NCBI GenBank assembly: GCA_034509495.1
Contig: JAVGWO010000026.1
Span: forward strand, 5,775,083 to 5,839,082
Origin: Acestrorhynchus altus
Lineage: Eukaryota > Chordata > Actinopteri > Characiformes > Acestrorhynchidae
Reading direction: 5' to 3'
Length of the DNA: 64,000 nucleotides
Below are positions 18,131 to 38,319 of this stretch, in pieces; position 1 is the stretch's first letter, and every line of letters starts with the position of its first letter. Below the pieces are notes generated by a model. That model searched no databases, was not told the DNA's origin, and saw only the letters and a list, made by a program, of their open reading frames with translations. A program made the translations under genes and the position numbers.

Positions 18131-18598
18131 AAAACACCCAAACCCCAGTCTCTTACATGATATAGTGGCTCACTCGTGGTGTTAAATGTTGAACCGCAAC
18201 AATGAACATAAAGAGTATACTTTAAAATAAATGCACTATAGTACAGAAATACCAGTCATTAATGTCCAGCAACTGAATGGAATTTGATCCACAAATAATT
18301 TTGTAACATATGAGAGTCGAGAGAACTGAAAATATAATCCATCAAATTGACTTGATTCAAAAATGTGCATTTTCAAGTAAACAAACTATATTAAAACAAT
18401 TATTCAGTAATAAACAAATGTTATATAATAATTCCATAGATATTTACTGTAATTACATTTTAATAACACTGTTATTGAGGACATTTTAAAGACAAAATTG
18501 TAATAGATTTTATTCATTTGGAAATGATGACGGTCATTGCCACTTCGGGCTCTGCATGCTGCACTTTGTAAATTTGGCCAGCGGACAAAGAGTGGTGA

Positions 18599-18640
18599 AG
18601 TGGTGAAGTTAAAATTCATTAAAATTTTAACTTCACCACT
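18599..18640. repeat. Perfect 18-bp inverted repeat (hairpin)
   Basis: AGTGGTGAAGTTAAAATT-like arms (18600-18616 and 18623-18639, plus one flanking A-T pair) surround a 6-base loop, CATTAA. Just before it, GTGGTGAAGT is tandemly repeated. No T-run or neighbouring gene suggests a function. Confidence 0.7.
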
Positions 18641-18675
18641 CTACATGATTCTCTTTCTTTCATCAAATAGGACAA

Positions 18676-18678
<3 letters not shown>

Positions 18679-18713
<35 letters not shown>
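18679..18713. repeat. (CA)n microsatellite
   Basis: About 17 CA units. Confidence 0.95.
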
Positions 18714-18715
<2 letters not shown>

Positions 18716-18719
18716 TAGG

Positions 18720-20844
18720 GACAGTTAAGCATAACCATTTCATGTGTTTTTTGGAAGGAAAAACAGAGAATCTACACCAACCTCAACCAACAACAAAATA
18801 CCAGGGAACTTTGAATGTTTTTTTTATTATGCAATTACCAAATTTTGTAACTTAACAAGCCTAAACACACGATAATGTGAGTCGGAAGTATCTTTTGGTC
18901 TGGGGTGTCAAGAGCGTGTGTGTCTTTGTGCTCCTATTTGTTTTGATGGGGGCCGGGATCAATTGTGTCTTTGGAGCAAGAGGGAGATAAAAAAGAGAGA
19001 AAGAAAACAACAGACGAAAGAAAAAAAAACAGAAGGAGATGTGGGTCTAGGCGACTTCCAGGCATTGTACGAGTAACGGAAGAGGGGGGCGGCCAAGGAA
19101 AAGTGAGAACATTACTGAAGGAGGTTCACCAATTAACGGAAACTGTACAGTCTGTCCGACTGGCAGCAGCACCACTTTTATCCCTAGCTTCGTGTCTCGC
19201 CTAGCGTCCTGCAGCACGCCCTGGGTGGGGTGTAGTTATCTACTGTACGCTGCTCTACTGCAGCTTTATTACACTTTATGAACATCTTGTATTACCCTAT
19301 GTACTGTGGAAAACTCTAACTGCCCCTAATGTTGCTGGGGTTTTTTTTACAATGACAAATACATTTAAGATTTGAGGGATTTTTAAGCCCACTATTTCTA
19401 AGGTTCTATTTAACTTTTTGGAATGTATTACAGAAAGAAACAGTGTGTTTGAATTCAATTTCACATGCAAAAATATGCAACCTCATTCTTTTTGCAACTT
19501 TGGGTCTATTTGCTATATATTTTAGTGCAAGCAAAGCCTAGTGGTGGTTAAAGTATTGTATGTCACATTTTTACCTTTAACAGCTTTAAAAACATTGTGA
19601 TGTTCATCTGTCCTATAATATGGAGAACATCTCTATCATTGCCACTTCAGTGGGCAGGAAAACACTTGTAAAAACATTTGCAGTGCATAAGTCAAATCAT
19701 TTCTGTGTAAACTTTTTTCATATTTGTGTTTATTTTTTATGATTGAGCTGTTTATTTTTTATTGCACCTTAGTCTTAATAAGTTCTATTGTTATTAAGGT
19801 ACTTGATCTCTTTGATAAAGATATTTATCTCTTCTGTTCTTTTAATTAATACTGTGTTTGCAAAAAGGCCCTCTGAGGTGCTAGATCTCAGGAAAGCTTT
19901 TATTTTTCTTCACATTCTTCACATTTTTTTGCAATTTGAATTGTCACTGTGCATGAAAGGTGCTATGCAAATAAACATTCATTGCTTTGCTTAAAATACT
20001 CTAATGTTATTCTAGTTCCCCATTATTCTTTCTCTTGTTCTGAAAGGTTCTGTACCTCTCAAAAGTCCAGAAATGCATGTGTGAAGTGTGTCCTTTGGCA
20101 CAAGTAAGACATCCACTTCCTGAATGCTGGGGGAGGCCAGGAGCACATATTATCATTTCTCAAATACCCAAGTTCACTGCCACTGTTGGGCCCTTCAGCA
20201 AGATCCTACCACTCTGGTCCAGGGGTATTGTAAGATGGCTGAAGCTGGGATATGCAAAGAATTCCATTCTATCATATGACAAAGGTATAAATGACAAGAA
20301 AAGCATATTGTACACGTCATACGTCCACCAGTGTGTGGTATTCTTGAGAAAATGGTACTTTATTACAAACGTCCACATAATTTAAATATGAGCATCACAA
20401 AGAAAGGAAAATGTTAATAGTGTTATATTCTGAATGCATAGACATTTTTCTGGACACAGCCAGTGCACTGACCATGCAGTGTAATTTCGTTCTGTTCTGT
20501 TGCAGTCTAGTCTAACAATCTTTAAAACTTGAAATGCAAACAAAAGGCATAAGCTACAATACGAAATAGATATTTGCTATGTATATTATTTATACCCAAC
20601 TACAATAGTACTGCATTGCAACTGTTGGAACAATAACTGCAGTTGCAAAAAACTGCTTCTTCCTGTCAAAGCTGAAGATTTTGGACATATAAGGACATAT
20701 GCTGGGGCTATCCGGTGGGGGATTGAGTGAGGGGGGATTGTTTGTCCTCTTTAGGAAGGTAGTAGGAGGCTGAAACCCACAAAACAGTGGGCAAGGAAAA
20801 CAATAAAGAAATACTGAAAGGAGCTTCCCTTCTGTAGACAAGTA

Positions 20845-20845
<1 letters not shown>
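18720..20845. other. Intergenic, mostly unassigned; repeat fragment near 20100-20260
   Basis: No gene is recognised. The part with TTGGGCCCTTCAGCAAGATC and CTGGTCCAGGGGTATTGTAA resembles a fish interspersed repeat (TTGGGCCCTTGAGCAAGGCC type). The remainder is AT-rich and structureless by eye. Confidence 0.4.

Positions 20846-20846
<1 letters not shown>

Positions 20847-20918
<72 letters not shown>
20847..20918. repeat. (GT)n microsatellite
   Basis: About 36 GT units. Confidence 0.97.
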
Positions 20919-20919
<1 letters not shown>

Positions 20920-20957
20920 TATGCTTGAGGAATATACTACTCACTCCTCAATCCTCA

Positions 20958-20959
<2 letters not shown>

Positions 20960-21006
<47 letters not shown>
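20960..21006. repeat. (CT)n microsatellite
   Basis: About 23 CT units, 42 bp after a (GT)n tract. Confidence 0.95.
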
Positions 21007-21009
<3 letters not shown>

Positions 21010-21010
<1 letters not shown>

Positions 21011-23280
21011 AATGATAAAGTGTTAGAAAGTGGGAAAAGATCCTGAGGAAACCCATGAATCATCTGAGAGTCACTGCCATTCTAAAACTGACAGAGAAAA
21101 CTACGGACTCCGTGAAATCCTTCATCAGTCTAAGGGCTTTTGTTCACTCGTCTCCTTCTAAATAGGGTTAAGATATTCCAGGTCTGAGTTACATCTTTCA
21201 AAATCAACAGCATTATTAATAGAAGCTAATGCCACAGAAACAGGATTTCATAGGAAGTGGATCTGAAGAAAAATCCCTGCTAACAACAATACCCTATTCA
21301 CACGCCTGTCAGCAGGCTCAGGGCAGTGTTTAAGAATGTGATGACAACCAACTTCTGCAGTATGGATTTGTCTGGTTGGAGAAATTCACTGTGGTCAAGT
21401 ATGTAAAGAACTCAAATCAAACCATTTCTCAAGTATAAACCAAATTCAACATGGAATTGTTTTAGTTTCTTTCCAGTTTTAGTTTCTTTTAGTTTCTTAT
21501 GAATAAAAATACTTCAATAAAAGTCTGAACAATTTATTCACTAAGAAACATTATTTTGTGTGTTGTTACATTTACGCATGCCACATTGTTTGTTTTTATA
21601 ATAAGATAAATCAAAGCAAATAAACAATAATTATGCAGAAGCATGTCTTTATAGAGGAGGTATCTTACTTATGCTTGCCAAAATTTTACAAAACTGTCAA
21701 TAATTTTGTCAAAACAGACAAAATAAATAATATGAATGGTATGAAAAACTAAACAAAAATAACTATTTTTATTTTTAGTCACCAAAACCAATGTAGTAAA
21801 CTGATCAATTCTGACTGCTTTGGTTAATTAGAGGCTTTGGTCAATTTGGGTGAATGAAAAGGAATGGAAAATACTGCCTAATTACTTCATTATTGTATTT
21901 AATTATAAATTTGGTAGATTTTTACTTTGTGAGTATTAATGAAATTAGATAATATAAGATTTCCTGGTATTTTCCACTTTTGCAGAACTCTTTATTTTAT
22001 TTAAATCATTTACTTGGAATATGTTTAAATGTTGTATATTTGGGCTTCACATGCTGACAAATGTGTAGGAAAAATTCTGAGACACTTGCTTCCACTTAAT
22101 TATACTTTACTGTACTTTTTATTCATCTGAAAATCACATTCTTTGTAATTAGTCTACAGTCTTTTATGCACGTACAGTTGTTCACTGCTGCTGCAGAACT
22201 GACATTCAAAATATCCTTAGAGAAACATTGCAATTTTCTGTGCTACAACTATTTCACTGGCCTATTGCCAATTTTACTTTGATTCTACTTAATGTTATGT
22301 AATGCAATAACAAATCCACAACTTTATGTCAGCAAAATGTGCATCACATATATAATGTGAGGTTCTTCTGTATGAAAACATGTGTAAAATATGCTGACCC
22401 AGCAATACCTGTTCAAGGATGCTTGAAGACAACTTCTAGTTTCCCTGGAATTATCCTTGACATTTCCTCTTAAAGTTCACTTATCCTTGACTTCCCTCAC
22501 TGAGTCCTTTTCTTCCATGAAATCCTTTGAGGGCTGATTCTGAGAAAAGCTTTTGGAAGAGACAATGCTCTGCTCCCACAGGAGAACACCTGAGACACAC
22601 AGGTAACTCATAGTAGAATCATGGACAATGTTCACTCACGGATCCAAGGCCCCAAGCATAACAACCAGAACCACTGGTGATTTTATACAAAAATGTTTGT
22701 GAGGAATTATATTGGTCAAAGTTTCTGAGTTACATCAGACACCTGAACGATTATTTCCCCTCACCTGTGGTGCATTCCATTAATCTGTCACATGATCACT
22801 TCTGCTCCTGCAGTACTTTAATGAGATAACAGTTCACTCAGTCTTGAGTATTCAGGTCAACATTTTTAACCCACAGAGTGTATAAGGATATCTGTCTGAA
22901 TGTATGAGTTCTGATATGATTCTCCATAATGAACAGAGATGAGAATATTTAACTCCTTAAAGAAGGACTGTTGATTACCATTGTGCTAATTACAAAATAA
23001 TAGTGGAGTGAAATCTGATTGGCAGACATGAAAAGCTGAGTGATATCGATGAGCAGTAGCAACTAAAAAATTTGCATATCATGAAAAATCCATTTGTGTT
23101 CCTAATTTAGTTAATTGTTTTCCTCCCACATATTCATTACTTGTAATGTGTCATATTTTAAGATTTTTTGTTTTACTTTTGATCAGGCTTAAAGTATATG
23201 AAAATCAGAAATCCAGTATCTCAAATTATTAGAATATTTATTATGAAATATAAGATATTTTGGCACTGTAGAGATGGATT
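21010..23280. other. AT-rich intergenic DNA, nothing recognised
   Basis: No open frame has transposon or host-protein motifs, and no splice-bounded exon is credible. Confidence 0.45.
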
Positions 23281-23284
23281 GTGT

Positions 23285-23870
23285 GCACAGTTACTACTCA
23301 AAATGGTTCTAGAAGCAGCTTTGCCTCTCAGGCAGATCAAATGCAATTGTTTCAGAGAATAACCAATTAAAATAATCAGTATGCAAATCTTTAGAAATGT
23401 GTATTTGTTCCTCAGAGCTTTATAAGTGAACGGACAGATTGCATTTCAGTTTGAGATAAAAATAAATTCTTTTCATATGGTTTTGGTTTCTCAGAAAACT
23501 GTCTGGAAAACTAGCTAACTAGCTTTTAAAAGCAGTATTTTTGCTTGTTAGCTAGCTGGCTAAATAATATTTGATGTGCCTCTTATTGTGACATCATAGT
23601 ACTTTCCATGTTGGCACGCAGTAAAGAAAAGATTGGACAGAAGCTGTAGAATGCTGCCTTGGGAGCTGGATGGCTAGCCATGCAGTTTAAGAAACCAACA
23701 GCATCTGAAAATAATTTCTCAAAAACAACAAAATCTCAAACTGAATAGCACACCTTTTATGCAATGCTCCACCTACTGGTTATTTTTATTTGTTATTGTC
23801 TAAAGAAGTTGCATTTATTCTGCCTGAGAGTTGGACCTGCCTCCAGAACCATTCTGAGCAAGAGCCTCAG
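23285..23870. mobile_element. Palindromic (long-inverted-repeat) non-autonomous element
   Basis: The left half (from AATGGTTCTAGAAGCAG and CAGGCAGATCAAATGCAATT) and the reverse complement of the right half (from AATGGTTCTGGAGGCAGG and CAGGCAGAATAAATGCAACTT) align over about 250 bp. Both also align to the interior of the element at 12509-12840. The centre is AT-rich with GCTAGCTGGCTAA. It encodes no protein. It abuts a Tc1-like transposase fragment on its right. Confidence 0.75.
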
Positions 23871-23875
23871 TTCAA

Positions 23876-24247
23876 TCCTCCTGAAAAAGGAAATCAGAAT
23901 CTTCATAAAGCTCATCAGCAGATGGAATCATGAAGTGCTCTAAAACCACCTTGTAGATGTTGTATTGACTCTGGTCATGGACAGTTGGTTGACCAGCACC
24001 AGCAGATGATATGGCACCCTTAATTATCACAGACTGCAGAGACACACAATGCTCTTGATGCTCTCACACCAGCCTCAGTCCATTTGACAATCCTCTCAAG
24101 GCTGTGGTCATGCCGGTGGCTCCCTTTCTGCTCCCCTTCCAGACAATATTTTGATGCAGTACTCTGAGAACAGGACCTTTTCAGCAATGACCTTCTGAGG
24201 GTGTCAATCATTTTCTCGACAATTGTTAGGTCAACAGTCACACTCAT
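23876..24247 (-). pseudogene. Tc1/mariner-like transposase remnant
   Basis: On the minus strand the N-terminal helix-turn-helix part is visible (DLTIVEKMIDTL, CSQSTASKY, RHDHSLERIVK, WTEAGVRASR). It is followed after a deletion by the GAISSAGAG..YKVVLEHFMIPSADELY..DFLFQ block that precedes the second catalytic Asp. The middle of the catalytic domain with the first Asp and the C-terminus are missing, and there are frame changes. Confidence 0.85.
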
Positions 24248-24719
24248 GGCTGTGGATGTGTTTGCTTAACTTGACACAGTATTTGTCTTGTTTGATCTGT
24301 AATTTTCTGGATTGCTGATTTTCATGAGCTACAGGCCATACTGATCAATAGTAAAAAGGAGCTAGAAATATTTCACTTCACATATATTGGATATAAAATA
24401 TCCAATATTACAGTTGACTTTTAATGACATTGTCATTTAATGCGTTAATAGTTCGGTTAGGATCCTAGACTGGTATTCACAGAGCATGTCTATTCTGGAT
24501 CTGTATTTTGGCTGCAGCTACAGTCCTCCAATACTATACCTGTATGATAGTAAAAAAATACCAACATTTAAACATACTCAAAACGTAACATTTTAAAGGT
24601 GTGACTAATTAGCAATAATGATTATGGCACAAAGATGAATGTACATGGTTAAAGGCAGTTTCATTTAACATATGAATTTGGCTGGATGTTGTAATAAATA
24701 ACAATAACTGCTCAGGGCC

Positions 24720-24900
24720 TTCTTTTCTTGGGCTCAGAATCATACCATGGACAGGGTGCCTTTTCATCACAGGCTACAACACACACACATGTATTTAAAC
24801 ACACCAGAAAGTTTTGGGAGGTGATGGAAACCAGGGTACCTGGAGTGAACCCAATGCGGAACAAGGACACACTAAACTCCTCATCAAAAAATAGTTGCAC
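24720..24900. repeat. Partial copy of the 9560-type dispersed repeat
   Basis: Contains CCATGGACAGGGTGCC, ACACCAGAAAGTTTTGGGAGG and GGAAACCAGGGTACC in the same order as the 9560-9880 copy. Confidence 0.65.
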
Positions 24901-25496
24901 CCAGAAGGACTCAACCAATTAAATGCATGACTCACTAAGTCCATGGTGAGTGACAAGATCAACAGCTTGTTGTCACACCAAGTGTCATGGTGTAGGGTGC
25001 AATTTTGCATGTCAGATCACCTCTGGTTTTCATTACAAGCACTTGCTACTATTTACAACCCAGTGTTATGTTAATGAGGTCCCGCAACCAAAGGCCCTAA
25101 CTTTTTCTGAATGCACACTCCAATGCACTGTTCCAACATGCGTAGATCAATATATTTTACCAATATATCAGTCTAAATCTTTAACTATTTATTGAGCCTG
25201 GTGTCCTTTAGCTTCCATCCCAATAGCACTGCAATCTATTTTTTTACAATGATTGAGGACTTTAAACTCGAGCATCATAATTCTCAGTGCAGACAAGCTT
25301 CCTGGATGAAAAGAAACCACAAGAAATGTTTATATTCCCGAAATTACAAGAGTCTTTATTTACAGGTCAGTCTACCTGTGTAAAAAGTCAGGCCTGGGGA
25401 TTAGGTCGCCTGGGGCGACAGGGTGTTTTTTCCTTTTTCTCTAGATAAGGATATGCACCATCTGTCATTCCAATATGGGACACTATCTGGCCAACC

Positions 25497-25551
25497 CCCT
25501 CCCCCCCTCCCCTCCCCTCCCCTCCCCTCTCCCCACCCCACCCCACCCCCT
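25497..25551. promoter_or_regulatory. C-rich/G-rich tract with strong G-quadruplex potential upstream of trip6
   Basis: At least nine runs of four or more C on the plus strand (CCCCTCCCC and CCCCACCCC repeats) give closely spaced G-runs on the minus strand. A CRE-like TACGTCA follows at about 25551. Confidence 0.6.
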
Positions 25552-26600
25552 ACGTCACGACTTTGGTTCGCTTCCCAGCGTTTTTCCCCACCCGTATTTA
25601 TATAAGCCCCGCGTCCTGCACTTGGATTGGCTGGTAGGACTCCTCTATCTGCGCTCGGATTGGTTTGCATCCCATTATCGAAAGCATCCCGTCGACAGGG
25701 TGAACTCTTAGCCAATCGTGGCCAAGGAGGCGGGGTTTGTCTGAGTACGGGTGGGAAAAGAAATAACGCCGCTTCTCCGGGGCCTGTGGCGCACACGCAC
25801 GCACGCGCAGGAGCTAGAAAAAGTAGGTTACGGGAATAGAAAGTAGTCTTCTCCAGACATCCAAACAACTGCTGTGTAGACAGCTGTGAACACATCGAAG
25901 ACGTGGCGAAGTAAGGCAGGCAAAGCGCGCTTTGGTGTGACAACAAGTGAGGATGGCGCTGGGTGTAACGTTAGTGCTGTAGCGGTGTACGATCCGGGTG
26001 AAAATCCGCTCCGGGCTTTTCCTCCGGCCGCAGGGCAGCTGGGCCGCGGCAGAGCCGCACAGGCGGTCGGAATAAAGTCCTGGGGCGGATTTTTGACTCT
26101 CTGGACCTGGATTCCCCACCTCTGGGGAGCCTGGGCAGAGCAGCAGCCGGAGCTAAAGTGTGTTTGGATGCGCTGAGAGGCTATCAGCCCGCTGTAGCTC
26201 GGGTGGATTTGGAGGTAACGTTGTGGAAATCGAGAAACGCTTCATTGTTCCCGTTTTCCTCCCCCGATGCGATGTGGCTTTAAAGAAAGCCGAGATTGTG
26301 CCACGATTTGGTCACAGGCTGAAGTTCTCGTTCAGTGGACCTCTGAGAGGCAGTGTGTCACTGCCCCGCTGTAAAACCTGTTGTTTTCCAGAGTGTGTCC
26401 ACTTTAAAACGCTACGTTCGGAACTCGTACCCGGAGTGTGCGTTCCGGCCCAACACTCCTCGGCTTCGAGTACACGCCCAAACGGGTTCAGATACCGGCC
26501 TGGTCGGCCTGATCCAGCGGAACCCCCTCGCAAACTTTTATAACGTGTGGGTTTTCACTGCAGGGCTGTGAAACGACAGAAGAAGTAAGCTGGGTTTAAA
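25552..26600 (+). promoter_or_regulatory. trip6: CpG-rich promoter / 5' region of trip6
   Basis: GC content and CpG density are far above the surroundings. Core elements include TATTTATATAAG at about 25595, ATTGGCTGG and ATTGGTTTG (inverted CCAAT boxes) at about 25625-25665, GCCAATCG at about 25711 and a GC box, GGAGGCGGGG, at about 25727. Long open frames here result from the base composition. The non-coding first exon of trip6 should start here, with candidate donors such as GGAG|GTAACG (about 26215) and GAAG|TAAGC-like sites near 26584, but the sequence does not decide which is used. There are about 3.5 kb to the start-codon exon. Confidence 0.6.
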
Positions 26601-28519
26601 CGATCGCCTCCGTCTTCTATGCTGGTATTTAAACTTCAGCCCTTATTTGTTACTGGACCGATAAACCGACGGTCTGATATACCGCGATGTTGATAAATCG
26701 TAGGAGCGCGATATTCCGTACACTACCGATTTCCCTCGATTTAACAATGATGTCATTTATTCCTTGGTCCATAAAATCTGTTTGTGTGACCAACTATGTT
26801 GTTTTTTGCCTTCAAAGTTGGAAGAAACCCCTGGAATTGCCTTATAAAGCAATGTGGGGAAGTGTTATGGTGTGGACGCCATTGAGAGATCAGCCAATCA
26901 GAACTGACTTGGTTGCTAGGCAGTTATTCCATTGCTCAATCAATCATTACAGCCTTATGGTTTCAGGTATTTCACAGATATGCAGATGAATTCCGACACT
27001 TCCTCATCAGACATGGATCAGCACCCGTCACATAAACGAAGCCGAGTTTAAGCACTGAATTCTGAATTAAAGTGAAGCTCTGCGCTGTTTACGGAATAAT
27101 CCTTGATTATGTTGCTTATGAACATAAGTTTACCATTAATGAACTAATGTTACACGGGAGACATCTGAACTTCACCGCGTCCAGTGGATCGTCACCATCT
27201 CTGTCGTCTGCTCCATTCTTTCCACTGTAGACTGACAGTTGCATTGTGGGCCATATTCAGCTCATGTATTAAATTACTAGTGCATTGTGGGAGATTACAG
27301 GACCCTAAAAATCATGTGCAAATTCCACCTTACGAATCGGACACTGAAAAATGGCTGACATACTCATTAGTGTCAAAAAAACGTAAATGGGGGTCCATTT
27401 TGGTCTCAGCCTTGATGTTCCACTCAATGATTATATTAAAGATGGATGACATGGTCTTCAATTCTATAAGCAATAGGCCGAATTATCTGCCATGTTGTCA
27501 GATTTGCAACAAGAGTCTGTTCAGACCAGAGGATGGCAGAAGACTTGCCTCTTCATTTGGTTAGACCCACCCGCAGGCTGTGGAAGGCATATTTGTTCTG
27601 CCTAAGAAAACATTGGCCAAGTAGGATATTATTGATGTCACATGAAAACCTTGTAACGCCAAAATATCAGCTGATTAGGATGAGTGAAAAAGTTGTAGAT
27701 TTTTTGAGAATTATTTCTCCATTTATCATGAAGATTTGACAATATAAAGAACAATTTCCAGAAACAACTGGAGAATCAAATTAAACAATTTGGCTCTCTT
27801 TATCTACATCTGAACATCTGATGAAGTTTTAGGTCATATTCATGCAGAAACATATAATGGTTTAACAAACTTTTAAGAACCACTGTACTTCTGGATGAGC
27901 AGAACATTGTTTGAACACCAGGATATTTTTACCTTTGTTCTAACAGTATTTTACTGGGATGTCTACATTCATACTTGCCATGAAAGTCCTTGCAAACAGG
28001 GTGTGACCTACTCAGCACGAGTAGGCCCTTAAATTCTGAGTCATGTAAAAAAAAATGGGATGGTAGACTGTTGCTGCTGTTGCTTTTCTAAGTCCTGGTC
28101 CTGGTGTTCCACTACTCTACTTTAGTGTAGTGCTTTTTCTACTATTACACCCAGTGTAATTTAGTCCACACACCTTAAACACTAAATGTGTTTCCTTTCT
28201 GCTCACCACACCTGTACAAGGTGGTTGCCTGAGTTACCCTAACTTTCAGGCCCATTAACCTCTCATGGGCAAGGTGTTTCCATCTAAAGAGCACACTTGA
28301 TGTTTTTTCTTTATTTCATGATTCTGAATAACTCTAGACACTGAAAATCCAAGGAGATCAGAAGTTCTCCTCAAACAAGCTTGTCCAGCAACTGTAATCC
28401 CACACCATGCTGAAAAGATAATATTTTGTCCCAATGTTGATGGTTGGTATCTGAAGCTGATGGCCCATCTGCATGGTTTTATTAATTGTGCTGCCTCCAC
28501 TTGATTGAATGAGTACAAA

Positions 28520-28880
28520 ATTACAGGGATTATTGTTGGTACATGTTCTTAATACATAGACTGGAATAGAAGGAGAACTACACAGGTTTTGCTCAAAAAT
28601 ATCCCTCTGTTTAGTTCCATCCATCTTACCCTCAACTCTGACCAGTTTCCCAGTCTGCTGAAAAACATCCCCACAGTATGATGCTGCCACCACCATGTTT
28701 CACTGTGGGTATGGTGTTCTTGGAGTGATGAGATTTGCTGGCTTAGTGACAGACATTGCTTTTTTCTTGGTGGCCAAAAAGTTCTCATCTGACCAGAGCA
28801 CCTTCCTAGATGCATTTGGGGAGTCTCCCACATGCCCTTTGGCAAACCCAGAATGAGCATTCCTATTTTTTTCATGTCAC
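28520..28880 (-). pseudogene. Second Tc1-like transposase remnant, in the trip6 5' intron
   Basis: On the minus strand, pieces in shifting frames match the central Tc1 transposase: KGMWETPQMHLGRCSGQ, then GNWSELRVRWMELNRGI in one frame and YCGDVFQQTGKLVRVEGKMDG in another. The Trp/Gly-rich block between the first and second catalytic Asp can be recognised. It is a different subfamily from the 23.9-kb copy. Confidence 0.75.
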
Positions 28881-30046
28881 CATATGGTCTTGTTTGTGTG
28901 ACCAATATACTACCAAGAAGGACTCTTCAAAGGACAGCCGTACCGAGGACCCACGCTACCTCGCCTACAGCCTAGGCTATTGTCTGATACTGATATCAGA
29001 ATCACCCACCAATTCTTGAATTGAATGATGTTTGATCAAAAGTTTAAGTCATGCTTGGACAATGAGCTTTTGATGTCAGGTTTATAGTTGTGGGAGGGGG
29101 AGGCACAGTCCCTCCAGAATCTTTTTTTGATGGACCGTTGTGAAATGGACATTATGTTTGTCCAGATGGGTCAACCAAAAATTATAATTACACAATATTT
29201 CCTATCTCATTCTCATATAGAAATTTGTACACAAAGGGTCACGTCTAAATATTAGGACAATGGCCATTGTGCCAATGGGGGATCAGGAAGAACTACTTTG
29301 CACCTGTGGGAATGTGTGTGGGAAGCTGTTTACTCGAGAACCCCTGGAATTCCCCTTGGTTGAGAATGGTTCCCTTTTCCTGCTTTTTAACTGAGAGCCT
29401 GTTGTTGTAGCAACTGTAAGTTGCCATTGGAAACCCAGAGTGGAGCAATTTCTAGTTTCCCTTGGTAACCGTCTGCATACGTGTATGAAGTTTCAGACCT
29501 AGATGACTGCTGAGATGGTCAGTGTGATCGGACGGCATGATGTAATTGTCGCTGATTGATGTTCAGTTAGTGAGAGATTGTTATATGACTCTGGGGATTG
29601 GAGTCATTTCCTCACATATTCCTGTTGTGGATTTGATGGTGGTGTTCTGGGTTCCTCCCTGTTTCTCCAGGTTTGGTACTTAAAATGAATTCTGACAAAT
29701 GTGTCCAGTGTGACAGATGTTGCATTTCCCTTATTATTACTGAGAATACACATTGAACTTCTGCTTCATCTCAATTTTCCACATCTGTTGTACAGCCCTG
29801 ATGATCATGGACAATAATTTCAACACATTTCTTGATACAGTAATAAAGAACAGACAACTTACGTGAAAGAAATCTGTACTGAAATCCTGTGTGCATTGGA
29901 TTCTATTATTAGGGTGTTTTGAATGGATAGGTTTGATGTTCTGCCTGACGGTGTGCTATAGATGCTGAAGATTAGGTTGAAAAACAGCATTCCTTCAACT
30001 AAATGTAAAAATCTGTTCATTTTCATATTCTTAACAGAAGTACATT

Positions 30047-37392
<7,346 letters not shown>

Positions 37393-37687
37393 CAACTCTC
37401 AGCCTAACGACTGTCACCTTCCACTCCCATTTTCTTTCTCCAACCCACCCTCTGCTTTTCAGTGTGGTCTGTTCACACCATCCATCAAACTACCATTCAT
37501 GTCCCCAGACACCTTTCTATAAGCACAAACCAGGTAATGTGTTGAATAATTTGAAAGAATGAATAGCTGAATTCCACATACTCAGGGTTTACAGTTATAA
37601 TCGTGAAGAAGTTGAAGTCCTTTATACGGGCTGTTGTAGTGCAGCAGGTGGGGATTTACAGTGAAGAGGAGTAATAACCTTTGTATA

Positions 37688-37690
<3 letters not shown>

Positions 37691-37774
<84 letters not shown>
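37691..37774. repeat. (GT)n microsatellite, probably in the trip6 3' UTR
   Basis: About 42 GT units, 300 bp after the trip6 stop and before the first AATAAA. Confidence 0.95.
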
Positions 37775-37775
<1 letters not shown>

Positions 37776-37857
37776 GCTCAAGTTTTCTGAACAGGGTTAG
37801 GGCTTGATCAGGGTACTTTTGTACTTTCTAGTAAAGAGTCACTGCCGCTGAGAACCT

Positions 37858-37863
37858 AATAAA
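37858..37863 (+). terminator. Candidate trip6 poly(A) signal
   Basis: AATAAA, 466 bases past the stop codon, followed by a T-rich stretch. The 3' UTR could continue to later signals. Confidence 0.35.
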
Positions 37864-38319
37864 GACCTCTCTATTTTTGTTGATAATTTTGAGAAATTAG
37901 TTTTTTTAATCAAACAAAAATTGTGCTAGCATTTAAATTCTACTGGATAATGCCTTTGTTGTCTTTGTTCTGCATATCCTCTAATAGATCTGTAAGAAAT
38001 GTATGTGGCCCCCTTGCTGCAGGTCAATGGGGTCACACTTCCAAACATTAGAGGCATATTAAATTATCCTAAAAACAGGCAAAATCAGTCGAACGTTTGT
38101 GATTTATGTTGTAAGAATATTACAGATTATCAGATGTACAGGTAACTTTACATCCTTTGAGGATTATTATTTGAATTCGGCAAACTTACCTGTGCTTGAT
38201 AAATGACATTCAGTAAGTAAAGATGTCTAATAAGATCATGACAGGATCTTCCGCTTTGGCAGATCCTGTTGAATGCAAATGTTTGAGCTCCCCTAGTCAA
38301 AATAAATATGTGCACATCC

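Noticed and set aside
25401..26571. Several long open frames in the GC-rich region on both strands
   Set aside because: GC-rich, CpG-dense promoter DNA gives few stops. The translations have no domain, overlap each other and lack splice support, so the region is called as the trip6 promoter/5' region.
27184..27564. 126-codon plus-strand frame in the trip6 5' intron
   Set aside because: No domain similarity recognised, no splice-site logic, and it lies in intronic sequence; most likely chance.
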